Part shown: one piece after another, positions 42,928 to 52,638 of the stretch
How positions within the stretch are numbered: the stretch's first letter is position 1
How the letters are laid out: every line of letters starts with the position of its first letter
Origin: Polaribacter sp. BAL334
Lineage (GTDB): Bacteria; Bacteroidota; Bacteroidia; Flavobacteriales; Flavobacteriaceae
Length of the DNA: 61,584 nucleotides
Assembly: GCF_015767435.1 (NCBI RefSeq)
Contig: NZ_JADWOV010000207.1
Coordinates: forward strand, 1 to 61,584
Direction of reading: 5' to 3'
Translations under genes and position numbers: made by a program
The notes under the pieces: model-generated
Database searches by the model: none
What the model was told of the DNA's origin: nothing
Seen by the model: only the letters and a program-made list of their open reading frames with translations

Positions 42928-43718
42928 GTAACACTCAATTTTCGGATCATTATTGACAACACTTTTGGAAAAAATCGTTTTACATAAACGCCCAATTTCT
43001 CTTTAAATCCGCCAATATACGCTTCCTCTTTTTGTTGTTGAATCGCTTTTGCCATCAATTTCGCAAAACGCTCTGGCTCAATGCCATTTTGAGTGGCAAG
43101 GTCCATTTTTTGTTGTGGAGAACCATCACCAGTCAACGCATTTATAGAAACATTGGTGTTTACAAAACCAGGACAAATCAATGTGACAGCAATATTGTCC
43201 TTATGATGTTCTGCTCTTAAACTATCAAAAAAACCATGCAAAGCATGTTTGCTTGCTGCATAACTTGAACGTAAAGGTGTTCCAATTTTGCCAACAATAC
43301 TTGTGGTAACTACAAAATGACCTTTTTTATGTTCCGTAAAATAAGGTAAAATCGCTTTTGTCAACGCAACAGTTCCCAAATAATTTACATCCATAATTCG
43401 TTTGTCAACCAAAATATCCGTGTCTTTTACCAATGAACGTTGACTAATTCCCCCATTATTTACTAAAATGTCAATGGTTCCAAAAGCTGCAATTGCACTC
43501 TCCACTTTCTCAGAAAAGGTTTCATAATTGGCTAAATCTAGCTGAATGATCGTTACTTTTTCTGGAGTTTTGCATTCTTTTTTCACCAATGTTAAACCAT
43601 TGAGATCTCTTGAGGAAAGAATCAATTTCGCATTTTGTTGACTCAATTCAATTGCCAATGCTTTTCCAATTCCTGAGGATGCTCCAGTAATCCAAACTAC
43701 TTTATCTGAAAAATTCAT
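42924..43718 (-). CDS. short-chain dehydrogenase/reductase
   Basis: A 264-residue classical SDR with the NAD(P) site TGASSGIG (11-18), NNGGIS at 88-93, the catalytic Ser140, Tyr153 and Lys157 (YAASK), and the PG motif (CPGFVNT) after it. The NNGG variant replaces the usual NNAG. A C-terminal segment GVYVKRFFPKVLSIMIRKL is amphipathic and may bind a membrane, as in DHRS7-like members. The substrate is unknown. It overlaps the previous gene end by four bases and diverges from a TlpA-like gene. Confidence 0.92.
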   Translation of the reverse strand: MNFSDKVVWITGASSGIGKALAIELSQQNAKLILSSRDLNGLTLVKKECKTPEKVTIIQLDLANYETFSEKVESAIAAFGTIDILVNNGGISQRSLVKDTDILVDKRIMDVNYLGTVALTKAILPYFTEHKKGHFVVTTSIVGKIGTPLRSSYAASKHALHGFFDSLRAEHHKDNIAVTLICPGFVNTNVSINALTGDGSPQQKMDLATQNGIEPERFAKLMAKAIQQQKEEAYIGGFKEKLGVYVKRFFPKVLSIMIRKLSVT

Positions 43719-43765
43719 ATGAATAATTTTAACGTTACAATATACCTATTTTCCCATAGAAATAG

Positions 43766-43773
43766 TACTTTTG
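43766..43773 (+). promoter_or_regulatory. probable -7 box of the TlpA-like gene at 43820
   Basis: TACTTTTG, an exact TAnnTTTG match, 46 bases before the ATG. No clear -33 element. Confidence 0.42.
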
Positions 43774-43819
43774 ATGTGAATTAGAAATACGATTTAAAAA
43801 AGAAAAATTGACACAAAAA

Positions 43820-45190
43820 ATGACCAAAACAATTCTTACGTTCCTTATTTTTTTAACTTCATTCAGTTATTCACAGCATAAAATTAAAGGAATTTTAGTT
43901 CCAAAAGTCAAAACAGATTGGGTAATTGTATATAAAATTGAGGCCACAAAAAAAATTTTTGTAAACAATACAACCTTAAAAGCGGATTCGTTAAAAATTG
44001 GAAACAAAAAAGAAGCTGTCAGTGTTTTTGAAATTACACTTCCTTCCACTGCCAAGTCAGGAGCTTACAGAGCAACATACGCTTTAGAAGGTGCAGGTTC
44101 TGTCGATTTTTTTTACCATAAAGAAGATGTTACTTTTCGTTTCAATCCACAATATCCAGATGAAACCATTACATTTTTAAAATCAGAAGAGAATAAATTG
44201 TATAAAGAATATTTGGAAAAAATAAATGCAGCTCAAGAAAAATTAGATTCAATTCAAATTGCAGTTTTTCAAAATTCTACCTTAAATGCAGCTGAATCTT
44301 ACAAGAAATCACTTGCAAAAGTGGTAAAAACCCAACAAAAATATGAAGAGCTTTCTAAAAATAAATACATTTATCCACTAGTAAAAGCGACTTCAAGAAA
44401 CAATTTACAAGAAATAGAAAGTTCGCCAGAAGTATATATGAATACTTTGAAAAATACGTATTTTGATAAAATCGATTTTTCAAATGAAACCCTTAAAAAC
44501 TCCACTTTTATTACAGATAGAGTTGCTGATTTTGTGTTTTATCTCAATTTTTCTGATGATGAAAAAACACAACAAAACTTGTATAAGGAAGCCATTAAAA
44601 AAGTACTTGGGAAAATAAAAAGTCAACCCTATCAGAAAGAAATTATTGAATTTTTGATTACACAATTTGAAGCAACTAAAAATTTGGAAATCATTGATTA
44701 TCTTTTTGAAAATCAATATAATAAATTGCCAGAAAATTTACAAGATGCTAAATTCAGAAAAGAAAAATTAGCTCTTTTTGCAACCGAAATTGGCAGAATT
44801 GCTCCCGATTTTACTTGGACAGAAAAAGGCAAAAAAATGCAATTATCCACTTTGAATAACGCATCACAATATGTGTTGGTTTTTTGGAGCACGAGTTGTT
44901 CTCATTGTTTGCGCGAAGTTCCTCAATTACACACTTTTTTAAAGGATAAAAAGAACATCAAAGTAATTGCTTTTGCGCTTGAAAAAGAGGCTTCTGTTTG
45001 GGAAAATTTTTCAAAAACAAATCTTTATGGATGGTACAATGTTTTGGGATTGAAAAAGTGGGAAAATGAAGTTGCAAAAACCTATCAAATTGTTTCCACA
45101 CCTACTTATTTTATATTGGATAAAAACAAAAAAATCATCGCAAAACCAGAGGAAATAGCGGATGTAAAAGCGTTTTTCAATCAGAAATAA
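43820..45190 (+). CDS. TlpA-like exported thioredoxin-fold protein
   Basis: A 456-residue periplasmic protein with a signal peptide (to FSYSQ). It has a DUF4369-like beta N-domain (about 20-120), a long helical middle and a C-terminal thioredoxin domain with WSTSCSHC (Cys360 and Cys363). The CSHC site and the WSTSC context differ from the WASWC form of the 19-24 kb array, so this is a separate lineage, probably a core thiol-disulfide protein. The ORF could begin at a TTG four codons upstream, but the ATG gives a standard signal peptide. It converges on the Sua5-type gene. Confidence 0.87.
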   Translation: MTKTILTFLIFLTSFSYSQHKIKGILVPKVKTDWVIVYKIEATKKIFVNNTTLKADSLKIGNKKEAVSVFEITLPSTAKSGAYRATYALEGAGSVDFFYHKEDVTFRFNPQYPDETITFLKSEENKLYKEYLEKINAAQEKLDSIQIAVFQNSTLNAAESYKKSLAKVVKTQQKYEELSKNKYIYPLVKATSRNNLQEIESSPEVYMNTLKNTYFDKIDFSNETLKNSTFITDRVADFVFYLNFSDDEKTQQNLYKEAIKKVLGKIKSQPYQKEIIEFLITQFEATKNLEIIDYLFENQYNKLPENLQDAKFRKEKLALFATEIGRIAPDFTWTEKGKKMQLSTLNNASQYVLVFWSTSCSHCLREVPQLHTFLKDKKNIKVIAFALEKEASVWENFSKTNLYGWYNVLGLKKWENEVAKTYQIVSTPTYFILDKNKKIIAKPEEIADVKAFFNQK

Positions 45191-45206
45191 GGATTTTTAA
45201 TCCCCG

Positions 45207-46169
45207 CTATATTTGAAAAGCAGCTCTCTGCAAACGATCGTTTACGGAATTCCCTAACCCAATTTCAGGTAATTTTTCGGCAATAATTACATCCAATTCT
45301 AACGAATCTAATTGGTGAAGCGAATCATATAAATTCGTACCAGCTTCTTCTAAATTACCGGTTTTAGAAAGAATGATGTTTTCGAAAATCCCATCCGAAA
45401 TAACTTCATTTTGAAAAGCCAAGACCCCAATCTTTTTTCCCTGAAATTTTTTAATTTCTTCTAAAATATTGTCTGTTAAAATGGTTTTTGTTTTAGGAGC
45501 GTAGTGTTTCAATAGCATTCCTGGAGCTTCAGGATTCTCTTCTTTTGTATTTTTTAAAGTGACTTTTCCAATAATTTTTTCGATATTTTCTACAGACAAA
45601 GCTCCCAATCTATAAATCACAGCTTCCTCGTTTTCAAAGCCTACAATTGTAGATTCAATACCGTTTTTGCAAGAACCACCATCTAAAATCAAATCGATTT
45701 TATCTCCAAAATAATGCGCAACATGAATCGCTTTTGTAGGGCTAATACTATTGAAAGGATTTGCACTTGGAGCTGCTAAAGGGAAAGGCAATTGTTTCAA
45801 TAATTCCAGTGTTAATGGATGATTTGGAACACGAACAGCCACCGTATTTTTTCCAGCTGTAATCAAATCAGGAATGGTATTTTTCTTAGGCAAAACAAGC
45901 GTTAAAGAACCAGGCCAAAAGGCTTCAGCTAACTTTTTTGCTTTTTCAGGAACATACGAAACAATACTTTTTAATGCCTCTAATGAATGAATATGAACAA
46001 TCAACGGATTGAAATGCGGTCTTTTTTTGGTGGTAAATATTTGCTGAATGGCTTTTTCACTAAAAATATTTCCAGCCAAACCATAAACAGTTTCTGTTGG
46101 GATTGCGACTAATTTTTCGTTTTCTAACAACGAAATGGCTTTTTGGATGTCTGTGGAAATAATGCTCAT
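45207..46169 (-). CDS. threonylcarbamoyl-AMP synthase (Sua5/TsaC type)
   Basis: Makes threonylcarbamoyl-AMP for the t6A37 modification of ANN-decoding tRNAs. The YrdC domain (residues 1-200) shows IPTETVYGLAGN, FTTKKRPHFNPLIVHIH, and PSANPFNSISPT. A C-terminal Sua5 domain (about 220-320) makes this the long Sua5 form rather than the short TsaC. From the ATG at 46169 it has 320 residues; an upstream GTG would add three. It lies 27 bases downstream of the RluA-type gene on the same strand. Confidence 0.93.
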   Translation of the reverse strand: MSIISTDIQKAISLLENEKLVAIPTETVYGLAGNIFSEKAIQQIFTTKKRPHFNPLIVHIHSLEALKSIVSYVPEKAKKLAEAFWPGSLTLVLPKKNTIPDLITAGKNTVAVRVPNHPLTLELLKQLPFPLAAPSANPFNSISPTKAIHVAHYFGDKIDLILDGGSCKNGIESTIVGFENEEAVIYRLGALSVENIEKIIGKVTLKNTKEENPEAPGMLLKHYAPKTKTILTDNILEEIKKFQGKKIGVLAFQNEVISDGIFENIILSKTGNLEEAGTNLYDSLHQLDSLELDVIIAEKLPEIGLGNSVNDRLQRAAFQI

Positions 46170-46195
46170 AATTGCCACAAAATTACATATAAAAT

Positions 46196-47866
46196 CTAAA
46201 AATCTGGTGCAATCGTAAAACTCATTTTTTCATTCGTTGAAGGATGAACAAACTCAATAAATTCAGCATGAAGACACAATCTTGTGGCTTTTTTTCCATA
46301 CAAATCGTCACCAACAATAGGTGCATTCAATCCATTTTTATGAGCTGCATGAACACGCAATTGATGCGTTCTTCCAGTAATTGGATAAAAATAAACACGT
46401 GTTTTGTCCTTTTCTACGCGAATAATTTCCCAGTAAGTTTCCGCTTTTTTTCCATTTTCAAAATCAACCAATTGTTTAGGCCTGTCATCTAAATCCAAAC
46501 GAATTGGAAGTTTTATAGTTCCTTTTGTTTCCGTTAAGTTTCCTTCTAATAAAGCCACATACCGTTTTTTTACGGTTCTTTTGATAAACTGACTTTGTAA
46601 AATCTTGTTGGCTTTTTTCGTTTTTGTAAGTACTAAAATTCCTGAAGTTGACATGTCTAATCTGTGCACAATCAATGGTCCAGTTGCCTCAGGATATTTT
46701 TCTTTCATTCGTGTGTAAACGGAATCTGAAATTTCTTTTCCAGGAACAGATAAAAATTCAGCTGGTTTATTAACAACCACCAAAACGTCATCTTCATAAA
46801 TAATTGTGATTTGCTTTTTTTCTGACAGATTTTCAACCAACAAATTTTCATCCATTTTTACCTTTTGAAGCATGTGAGATAAAATGGGTTTGCATCGACT
46901 TTGGCAAGCAGGATAAAAGTTTTTATGCTTTCTGATTTCAGAATTTGGTGAAATTCCCCACCAAAATTCTGCCAAACAAATGGGTTGCAAATTATTGGCA
47001 AAGGCATATTGCAACAATTTTGGTGCAGCACATTCTCCTGAACCTGCAGGAGGTTTTACAGTTGGAAAATTAAAAATTTCCAACAAACTTTTGGGTTCTT
47101 TTTGTTGATTTAAAAAAGTATAATTGCTAAATAATTGTTGCTGTAAAATGATTGATTTTTCTTTTCGTTCTTTTTTAAGCGCAATTATTTTATGTTCAAA
47201 AACATTCAATTCAGATTGAATTTTATGTGTTTTCAGGTCATAATATTCTTGCAATTCTTTATAAAAAAATTGGTCGTTATAACTTTCTTGTTCCAATTTT
47301 TTTGAGAAGTTTTGAATGTCTTCAACTGATAAAGAAGTTTCCGAAATTTTCTTCCGAAGTTTTCTTTCCGTTTTCGAAATCTTCATTTTTTTTCTTTGTT
47401 CAGCCAAATCCTCCTCAATAATTTTGATCAATTTTTTGAATGATTTTTTCAAAGAAATATACATTTCATCATTTTTTAAAACACTGATTTGACGATTTAT
47501 AGCATCAATTTCAGCTTCTCCTTTGATATAAAAACTTCCTTCAGTTCGCATGTTAAAAACGGGCGGAACAAATTGTGTTGGCAAACTATTATCTGCCAAT
47601 TTTCCTGAAAAAGCAGCCAAATAACCAAGTTCATTTTTGTTGTTTTTTACCACCAAAACTCCAAACATTTTTCCAATTGCTCCAGCATTATCTTGGTTTT
47701 GAAATCCAAAATCATGCTGAAAATCTGTTTGATTTTCTAAATACTCTTGCAATTCTTTGGATGCAATTTTCGCAAGCAAATGAGGCTCGTAATAAAATGG
47801 AAACGTAAATTTCTCAGGAAGTTGAATGGTAGAAATATCAGTTTTAAAATGTAGAAAGTGAGTCAA
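46196..47866 (-). CDS. RluA-family pseudouridine synthase with long N-terminal region
   Basis: The C-terminal ~220 residues are a RluA/RsuA-type pseudouridine synthase. LIVHRLDMSTSGILVLTKT carries the catalytic Asp, followed by YEDDVLVVVNKPAEFLSVPG-type and GRTHQLRVH motifs. About 330 N-terminal residues (long coiled coil around 150-240) precede it, a form I know from Bacteroidota. It modifies uridines in rRNA or tRNA; the site is not decidable. There is no ATG at the N-terminus: TTG at 47866 (12 bases past the polA stop) or TTG at 47896 are candidates, and I prefer the former. It is part of the polA transcript. Confidence 0.85.
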   Translation of the reverse strand: MTHFLHFKTDISTIQLPEKFTFPFYYEPHLLAKIASKELQEYLENQTDFQHDFGFQNQDNAGAIGKMFGVLVVKNNKNELGYLAAFSGKLADNSLPTQFVPPVFNMRTEGSFYIKGEAEIDAINRQISVLKNDEMYISLKKSFKKLIKIIEEDLAEQRKKMKISKTERKLRKKISETSLSVEDIQNFSKKLEQESYNDQFFYKELQEYYDLKTHKIQSELNVFEHKIIALKKERKEKSIILQQQLFSNYTFLNQQKEPKSLLEIFNFPTVKPPAGSGECAAPKLLQYAFANNLQPICLAEFWWGISPNSEIRKHKNFYPACQSRCKPILSHMLQKVKMDENLLVENLSEKKQITIIYEDDVLVVVNKPAEFLSVPGKEISDSVYTRMKEKYPEATGPLIVHRLDMSTSGILVLTKTKKANKILQSQFIKRTVKKRYVALLEGNLTETKGTIKLPIRLDLDDRPKQLVDFENGKKAETYWEIIRVEKDKTRVYFYPITGRTHQLRVHAAHKNGLNAPIVGDDLYGKKATRLCLHAEFIEFVHPSTNEKMSFTIAPDF

Positions 47867-47877
47867 ATTTTGAGGTT

Positions 47878-50718
47878 TTAATGCGCTTCCAACCAATTAT
47901 TTCCCAAACCAATTTCAACATCCAAAGGAACTTTTAATGAAAAAGCATGTTCCATTTCGTGTTTGATGATAGGTTTTATAATGTCTATTTCGTCTTTGTG
48001 GGCATCAAAAACCAACTCATCATGCACTTGTAAAATCATTTTTGATTGGAAGTTTTCTTGCTCAAATCGTTTATGAATATTGATCATTGCCAGTTTTATA
48101 ATGTCTGCTGCTGAGCCTTGAATTGGCGCATTTACAGCATTTCTTTCAGCTGCACCTCTCACTACAGCATTTCTAGAATTGATATCTTTCAAATAACGTC
48201 TTCTGTTTAAAACTGTTTCCACATAGCCATTTTCGCGCGCAAAATCAACCTGAGAAGACATGTATGCTTTCAATTTTGGATAGGTTTCATAATATGTGTC
48301 AATTAATTCTTTGGCTTCACTTCTTGATAAGTTGGTTTGGTTGCTCAAACCAAAGGCAGAAACTCCGTAAATAATTCCAAAATTCACTGTTTTTGCATTG
48401 CTTCTTTGTTCACGAGTTACCTCATTTATATCCACATTAAACACTTTTGCAGCTGTTGAAGAGTGAATATCTTCGCCATTTTTAAAAGCGTTCATCATGG
48501 TTTCTTCTTCGCTTAAAGCCGCAATAATTCGCAATTCTATTTGGCTATAATCGGCTGCTAACAACACATAATCTTCATTTCTTGGGATAAAAGCTTTGCG
48601 AACTTCTCGTCCTCGTTCTGTTCTAATAGGAATGTTTTGCAAGTTCGGATTGTTCGAACTCAACCTTCCAGTGGCTGCAACTGCTTGCGCATATTCTGTG
48701 TGAATTCTTCCCGTTTTTGGATTGATTTCATTCGGAAGCGCATCAACATACGTGCTTTTCAATTTATTATATTGACGATATTCTAGAATATCTCTGATAA
48801 TCTGATGGTCTTTGGCGAGGTAAGAAAGCACGTCTTCGCCAGTGGCATATTGCCCTGTTTTCGTTTTTTTAGGTTTGTCAATCAACTTCAGATTTTCAAA
48901 CAAAACAACGCCCAATTGTTTGGGAGAAGCAATGTTGAATTCCTCTCCAGCTTGCGAATAAATCGCTTTTTCCAATCTGTCAATATCAGCTGTTAAGGCG
49001 ATTGAAAGTTCCTTTAAAAAATCAGTATTGATGTTAATTCCCTCAATTTCCATGGACGTTAACACGGAAACCAAAGGCAATTCAACGTCATTAAAAAGTT
49101 TGGTCACATTGCCAGTTTCTAATTCTTTCGTAAAATGATTTTTCAATTGAAGTGTCACATCAGCATCTTCCACAGCATATTCTGTTTGCTCTTTGATGGA
49201 AATAGCTCTCATAGAAAGTTGGTTTTTTCCTTTTTTTCCAATCAATTCTGTGATAGAAACTGGTTGATAATTCAAATAAGTTTCTGCCAAAACATCCATA
49301 TTGTGACGCATATCAGGATTGATGAGATAATGCGCAATCATGGTGTCAAACAAAGTTCCTTTTACTTGCATGTCGTAATTTGACAACACTTTGAGGTCGT
49401 ATTTTAAGTTATGACCAATTTTTTCAATGTTTTCTGATTCAAAAAAAGGACGAAATTCCTCTAAAATAGTTTTGGTTTCTTCTTGATTTTCAGGAAATGA
49501 AACATAATACCCTTTGCCAGTTTCGTAAGAAAATGATATGCCAATCAATTCTACTTCTAAAGCTCGTAAACCTGTAGTTTCGGTGTCAAAACAAACCGAT
49601 TTTTGTTGTAATAATTTGTCAATCAATATTTTTCTTGAGAAAGGAGAATTGATATGTTGATAAAAATGGGAGGTGTTTTCAATCGTTTTAAAACCACTAG
49701 CCATGTCAATTTCGGAAACGTTTCCACTTCCTGGACTTGCAAATAAATCAAACTGATTTGAAGTATTTACAGGTGATTTTTTTTCGGTAATTGTTGGTTT
49801 TTCAGCAATATCTTCAAGGTTATTTTGAAGACTATTTTGCGCAAAAGTATTCGTAAAATTGACCAATAAATTTCGGAATTCTAAGTCATTGAAAATCTCA
49901 GTAACTTTTTCTAAATCTGGTTGATCAAGCGTAAAATCATTGGCATTAAATTGTACAGGAACATCCAACATAATGGTGGCTAATTTTTTGGAAAGCATTC
50001 CCAATTCCTTTGCCTCTTCAATTTTCTCTTTCATTTTACCTTTTAGTTGATGCGTATTTGCTAGCAAATTTTCCATCGAACCAAAATCAGCAATAAATTT
50101 CTTTGCCGTTTTTTCACCAACTCCAGGCAACCCAGGAATATTGTCAGAGGCATCTCCCATCATTCCTAAAAAATCGATGACTTGCAACGGATTTTCAACT
50201 TCAAAATTCTGTTTTACTTCTTCAACTCCCCAAATATCATAACCACCACCAAAACGTGGTTTGTACATAAAAATATTTTCAGAAACAAGTTGTGCAAAAT
50301 CTTTATCAGGTGTTACCATATAGGTTTTGTAACCTTCTTTTTCGGCTTGTTTTGACAAGGTTCCAATCACATCATCTGCTTCAAAACCTTCTTTTACCAT
50401 AATGGGAATGTGCATGGCACGCAAAATTTCTTCAATATAAGGCACTGCAATTTTGATAGCTTCAGGAGTTGCCTCTCTATTTGCTTTATAAGCTTGGTAT
50501 AATTCTACTCTTTCAACACTGCCACCTTTATCAAAACAAACTGCTAAATGATCGGGTTTTTCACGTTTGATAACATCTAATAAAGAGTTCATAAACCCCA
50601 TAATTGCTGAAGTATCTAGGCCTTTTGAATTGATTCTTGGGTTTTTTATAAATGCATAATAGCCTCTGAAAATTAAAGCATAAGCATCTACTAAAAAAAG
50701 TCTTTTTTGTACTGACAT
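47878..50718 (-). CDS. polA: DNA polymerase I
   Basis: A 946-residue enzyme for Okazaki processing and repair. Domains in order: a 5'-nuclease (residues 1-~290; GEKTAKKFIADFGSMENLL), an intact 3'-5' exonuclease (DTETTGL near 379 and later Exo motifs), and a family A polymerase (DYSQIELRI in motif A, SNAKTVNFGIIYG in motif B, QVHDELVFDAH in motif C). All catalytic motifs look intact. It diverges from the membrane phosphoesterase gene, and the RluA-type and Sua5-type genes follow on the same strand. Confidence 0.98.
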   Translation of the reverse strand: MSVQKRLFLVDAYALIFRGYYAFIKNPRINSKGLDTSAIMGFMNSLLDVIKREKPDHLAVCFDKGGSVERVELYQAYKANREATPEAIKIAVPYIEEILRAMHIPIMVKEGFEADDVIGTLSKQAEKEGYKTYMVTPDKDFAQLVSENIFMYKPRFGGGYDIWGVEEVKQNFEVENPLQVIDFLGMMGDASDNIPGLPGVGEKTAKKFIADFGSMENLLANTHQLKGKMKEKIEEAKELGMLSKKLATIMLDVPVQFNANDFTLDQPDLEKVTEIFNDLEFRNLLVNFTNTFAQNSLQNNLEDIAEKPTITEKKSPVNTSNQFDLFASPGSGNVSEIDMASGFKTIENTSHFYQHINSPFSRKILIDKLLQQKSVCFDTETTGLRALEVELIGISFSYETGKGYYVSFPENQEETKTILEEFRPFFESENIEKIGHNLKYDLKVLSNYDMQVKGTLFDTMIAHYLINPDMRHNMDVLAETYLNYQPVSITELIGKKGKNQLSMRAISIKEQTEYAVEDADVTLQLKNHFTKELETGNVTKLFNDVELPLVSVLTSMEIEGININTDFLKELSIALTADIDRLEKAIYSQAGEEFNIASPKQLGVVLFENLKLIDKPKKTKTGQYATGEDVLSYLAKDHQIIRDILEYRQYNKLKSTYVDALPNEINPKTGRIHTEYAQAVAATGRLSSNNPNLQNIPIRTERGREVRKAFIPRNEDYVLLAADYSQIELRIIAALSEEETMMNAFKNGEDIHSSTAAKVFNVDINEVTREQRSNAKTVNFGIIYGVSAFGLSNQTNLSRSEAKELIDTYYETYPKLKAYMSSQVDFARENGYVETVLNRRRYLKDINSRNAVVRGAAERNAVNAPIQGSAADIIKLAMINIHKRFEQENFQSKMILQVHDELVFDAHKDEIDIIKPIIKHEMEHAFSLKVPLDVEIGLGNNWLEAH

Positions 50719-50770
50719 TGAATGTTTTTTATCGATGCTAAAGCTACAAAACTTTAACAGGATGTTAAAA

Positions 50771-50798
50771 TTGATTCGTCATTTAACTAGTATCTTTG
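50771..50798 (+). promoter_or_regulatory. promoter of the metallophosphoesterase gene
   Basis: TTG at 50771-50773, a 17-base spacer, TATCTTTG at 50791-50798: a full match to the Bacteroidota pattern. It lies inside the longest open frame and so sets the start at the ATG 50825. Confidence 0.68.
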
Positions 50799-50824
50799 AT
50801 GAAATTTTTTTAAAAAGAAACTTT

Positions 50825-52045
50825 ATGGGTCGTTGGATTTTTCTGATTGTGCTAATCTTCTTACTAATTATCATTGATTTTTACGCTTTTCAAGCTTTTA
50901 AAACAGCATTTAAAAGTAAATACGCACGATTTTTTTCCATGTTTGTAAATATTGCTGTGTACGTTTATTTTTTATTTACCATTTTAACCTATTCAAGAAG
51001 TGATGGTCAAACGCCCCAATTTCAGTTAGCTGCAGGTCTGTTATTGACCTTTTTAATTCCGAAATTGGTGATTGTCATCATGCTTTTTGGCGAAGATATT
51101 TTTAGAGGAATTGTAAAAGTAATTTCTATGATTTCCCCTTCAGAAACACAACCTTTGGCTGGCAGAAGAAAATTCATTTCTCAATTGGCATTAGGCATTG
51201 CAGCCATTCCATTTGCTTCTTTTATTTATGGAATTATTCAAGGAAAATACAATTATAAAGTGTTGAAATACCATCTTTCTTTTAAAGATTTGCCTGATGC
51301 TTTTGACGGATTTACCATCACTCAAATTTCAGACATTCATTCAGGAAGTTTTACGAATGCGGAAAAAATTCAATATGGAGTTGATTTGATCAATGAACAA
51401 AAATCGGATGTGATTTTGTTTACAGGCGATATTGTGAATAACAAAGCTGACGAAATGGACAATTGGATGGATATGTTTGCCAAATTAGAAGCGAAAGAAG
51501 GCAAATATTCAATCCTTGGAAATCATGATTATGGCGATTATATGGATTGGAAAACACCAAAAGAAAAAATCGATAATTTTCAGGCAGTGAAAGATATTCA
51601 CAAAAAAATCGGATTTGATTTGTTGTTAGACGAACACAGATATTTAGAAAAAAATGGTCAAAAAATTGCGCTTTTGGGTGTAGAAAATTGGGGAAAAGGA
51701 TTCAATCAAAAAGGAGATTTGGAAAAAGCATCCTCAGGAATCTCCAAAGAAGATTTCAAAATTTTGATGAGTCATGATCCAAGTCATTGGGAATATAAGG
51801 TGAAAAATGATGATTTTCATTATCATTTAACATTGAGTGGTCACACACATGGATTGCAAATGGGGATTGAAATTCCAGGTTGGTTTAAATGGAGTCCATC
51901 ACAATATGTGTATAAACAATGGGCGGGGTTGTATGAGGAATTTGGCAGGTATATCAATGTAAATAGAGGCTTTGGATATCATGCATTTCCTGGAAGAGTA
52001 GGAATTTGGCCAGAAATAACAACAATTGAGTTGAAAAAAGCCTGA
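50825..52045 (+). CDS. membrane-bound metallophosphoesterase
   Basis: A 406-residue protein from the ATG at 50825 (MGRWIFL). Its N-terminal ~110 residues carry several membrane helices. A large calcineurin-type phosphoesterase domain follows (QISDIHSGSF, FTGDIVNN, LGNHDYGDY, MSHDPSHW, LSGHTHGLQMG). Family members such as YkuE-like proteins act on phospholipid or nucleotide-sugar substrates; the true substrate is unknown. Two upstream in-frame ATGs (50735, 50762) lie before the promoter and are unlikely to be used. It diverges from polA. Confidence 0.88.
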   Translation: MGRWIFLIVLIFLLIIIDFYAFQAFKTAFKSKYARFFSMFVNIAVYVYFLFTILTYSRSDGQTPQFQLAAGLLLTFLIPKLVIVIMLFGEDIFRGIVKVISMISPSETQPLAGRRKFISQLALGIAAIPFASFIYGIIQGKYNYKVLKYHLSFKDLPDAFDGFTITQISDIHSGSFTNAEKIQYGVDLINEQKSDVILFTGDIVNNKADEMDNWMDMFAKLEAKEGKYSILGNHDYGDYMDWKTPKEKIDNFQAVKDIHKKIGFDLLLDEHRYLEKNGQKIALLGVENWGKGFNQKGDLEKASSGISKEDFKILMSHDPSHWEYKVKNDDFHYHLTLSGHTHGLQMGIEIPGWFKWSPSQYVYKQWAGLYEEFGRYINVNRGFGYHAFPGRVGIWPEITTIELKKA

Positions 52046-52071
52046 TTTTCAGTATATTTCAGAAGATTTAT

Positions 52072-52079
52072 TATATTTG
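52072..52079 (+). promoter_or_regulatory. probable -7 box of the thioredoxin-fold gene
   Basis: TATATTTG matches TAnnTTTG, 51 bases before the ATG at 52131. Confidence 0.4.
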
Positions 52080-52130
52080 TGGGTTAATTGACAAAAAGAG
52101 ATTAGGTTTTACCCTTAAAAACAGTTAGTT

Positions 52131-52424
52131 ATGACAAAATTTGGAGAGTTAATTAGTATTGATAAACCTGTTCTAATTGATTTTTATTCAGAATGGGATG
52201 AAGCAGAAACAAGTATTGATACTTTAAGAGATGTTGCTGCAGCTTTGGGAGATAAAGCAAAAGTGATTAAAATTGACATTAATAAAAATGAAGTTTTAGC
52301 TGATGCACTTCGTGTGAAAGGAAATCCTACGTTTATGATTTATAAAAATGGCGAAATGAAATGGCGCCAAACAGGATTTCAAGATGCCAATACGTTGATT
52401 GGTTTGGTACAACAATATGTTTAG
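52131..52424 (+). CDS. thioredoxin-fold protein lacking the CxxC site
   Basis: A 97-residue protein with a complete thioredoxin pattern: KPVLIDFYSEW at 12-22, the middle block AKVIKIDINKN, the cis-Pro region GNPTFMIYKNG (Pro66) and a C-terminal helix. Where thioredoxins have C-G-P-C, this has Asp23-Glu-Ala-Glu26, and the protein holds no cysteine at all. It therefore cannot do thiol-disulfide chemistry and may be a chaperone or binding module (inference). It is monocistronic with its own promoter and a strong terminator. The reading frame is clean, so a sequencing error is unlikely. Confidence 0.88.
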   Translation: MTKFGELISIDKPVLIDFYSEWDEAETSIDTLRDVAAALGDKAKVIKIDINKNEVLADALRVKGNPTFMIYKNGEMKWRQTGFQDANTLIGLVQQYV

Positions 52425-52445
52425 TTTGTAAGAAATTCCTTGAAT

Positions 52446-52488
52446 AAAAAAGACCTCAAAAGTTTGATATACTTTTGAGGTCTTTTTT
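52446..52488. terminator. terminator after the thioredoxin-fold gene
   Basis: Perfect 18-base arms (AAAAAAGACCTCAAAAGT and complement) around a seven-base loop. The A/T-run ends suit termination on both strands. Confidence 0.92.
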
Positions 52489-52547
52489 TATATAAAATCC
52501 TTCAAAGTTTTTAAATTTTATAATTTAAAATTAAACTTATATATTTT

Positions 52548-52625
52548 TTCCACGAATTCACAAATTGTAAGGAATTCATCACCATAATTGTTTTCATTTT
52601 AAAATTCAATTACACCCAACAGGTT
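52548..52625. repeat. palindromic intergenic repeat, short copy
   Basis: The reverse complement of the element at 5172-5360. Bases 52592-52620 match 5174-5202 exactly. The arm CCACGAATTCACAAATT (52550-52566) matches the right inner arm of that copy. It lacks about 69 bases that lie between ATGAAA repeats in the long copy. Like the long copy it fills a spacer between convergent genes. Confidence 0.72.
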
Positions 52626-52638
52626 AGAATTATCAATT

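Noticed and set aside
50735..50824. Earlier starts for the metallophosphoesterase
   Set aside because: They lie upstream of or within the promoter at 50771-50798.
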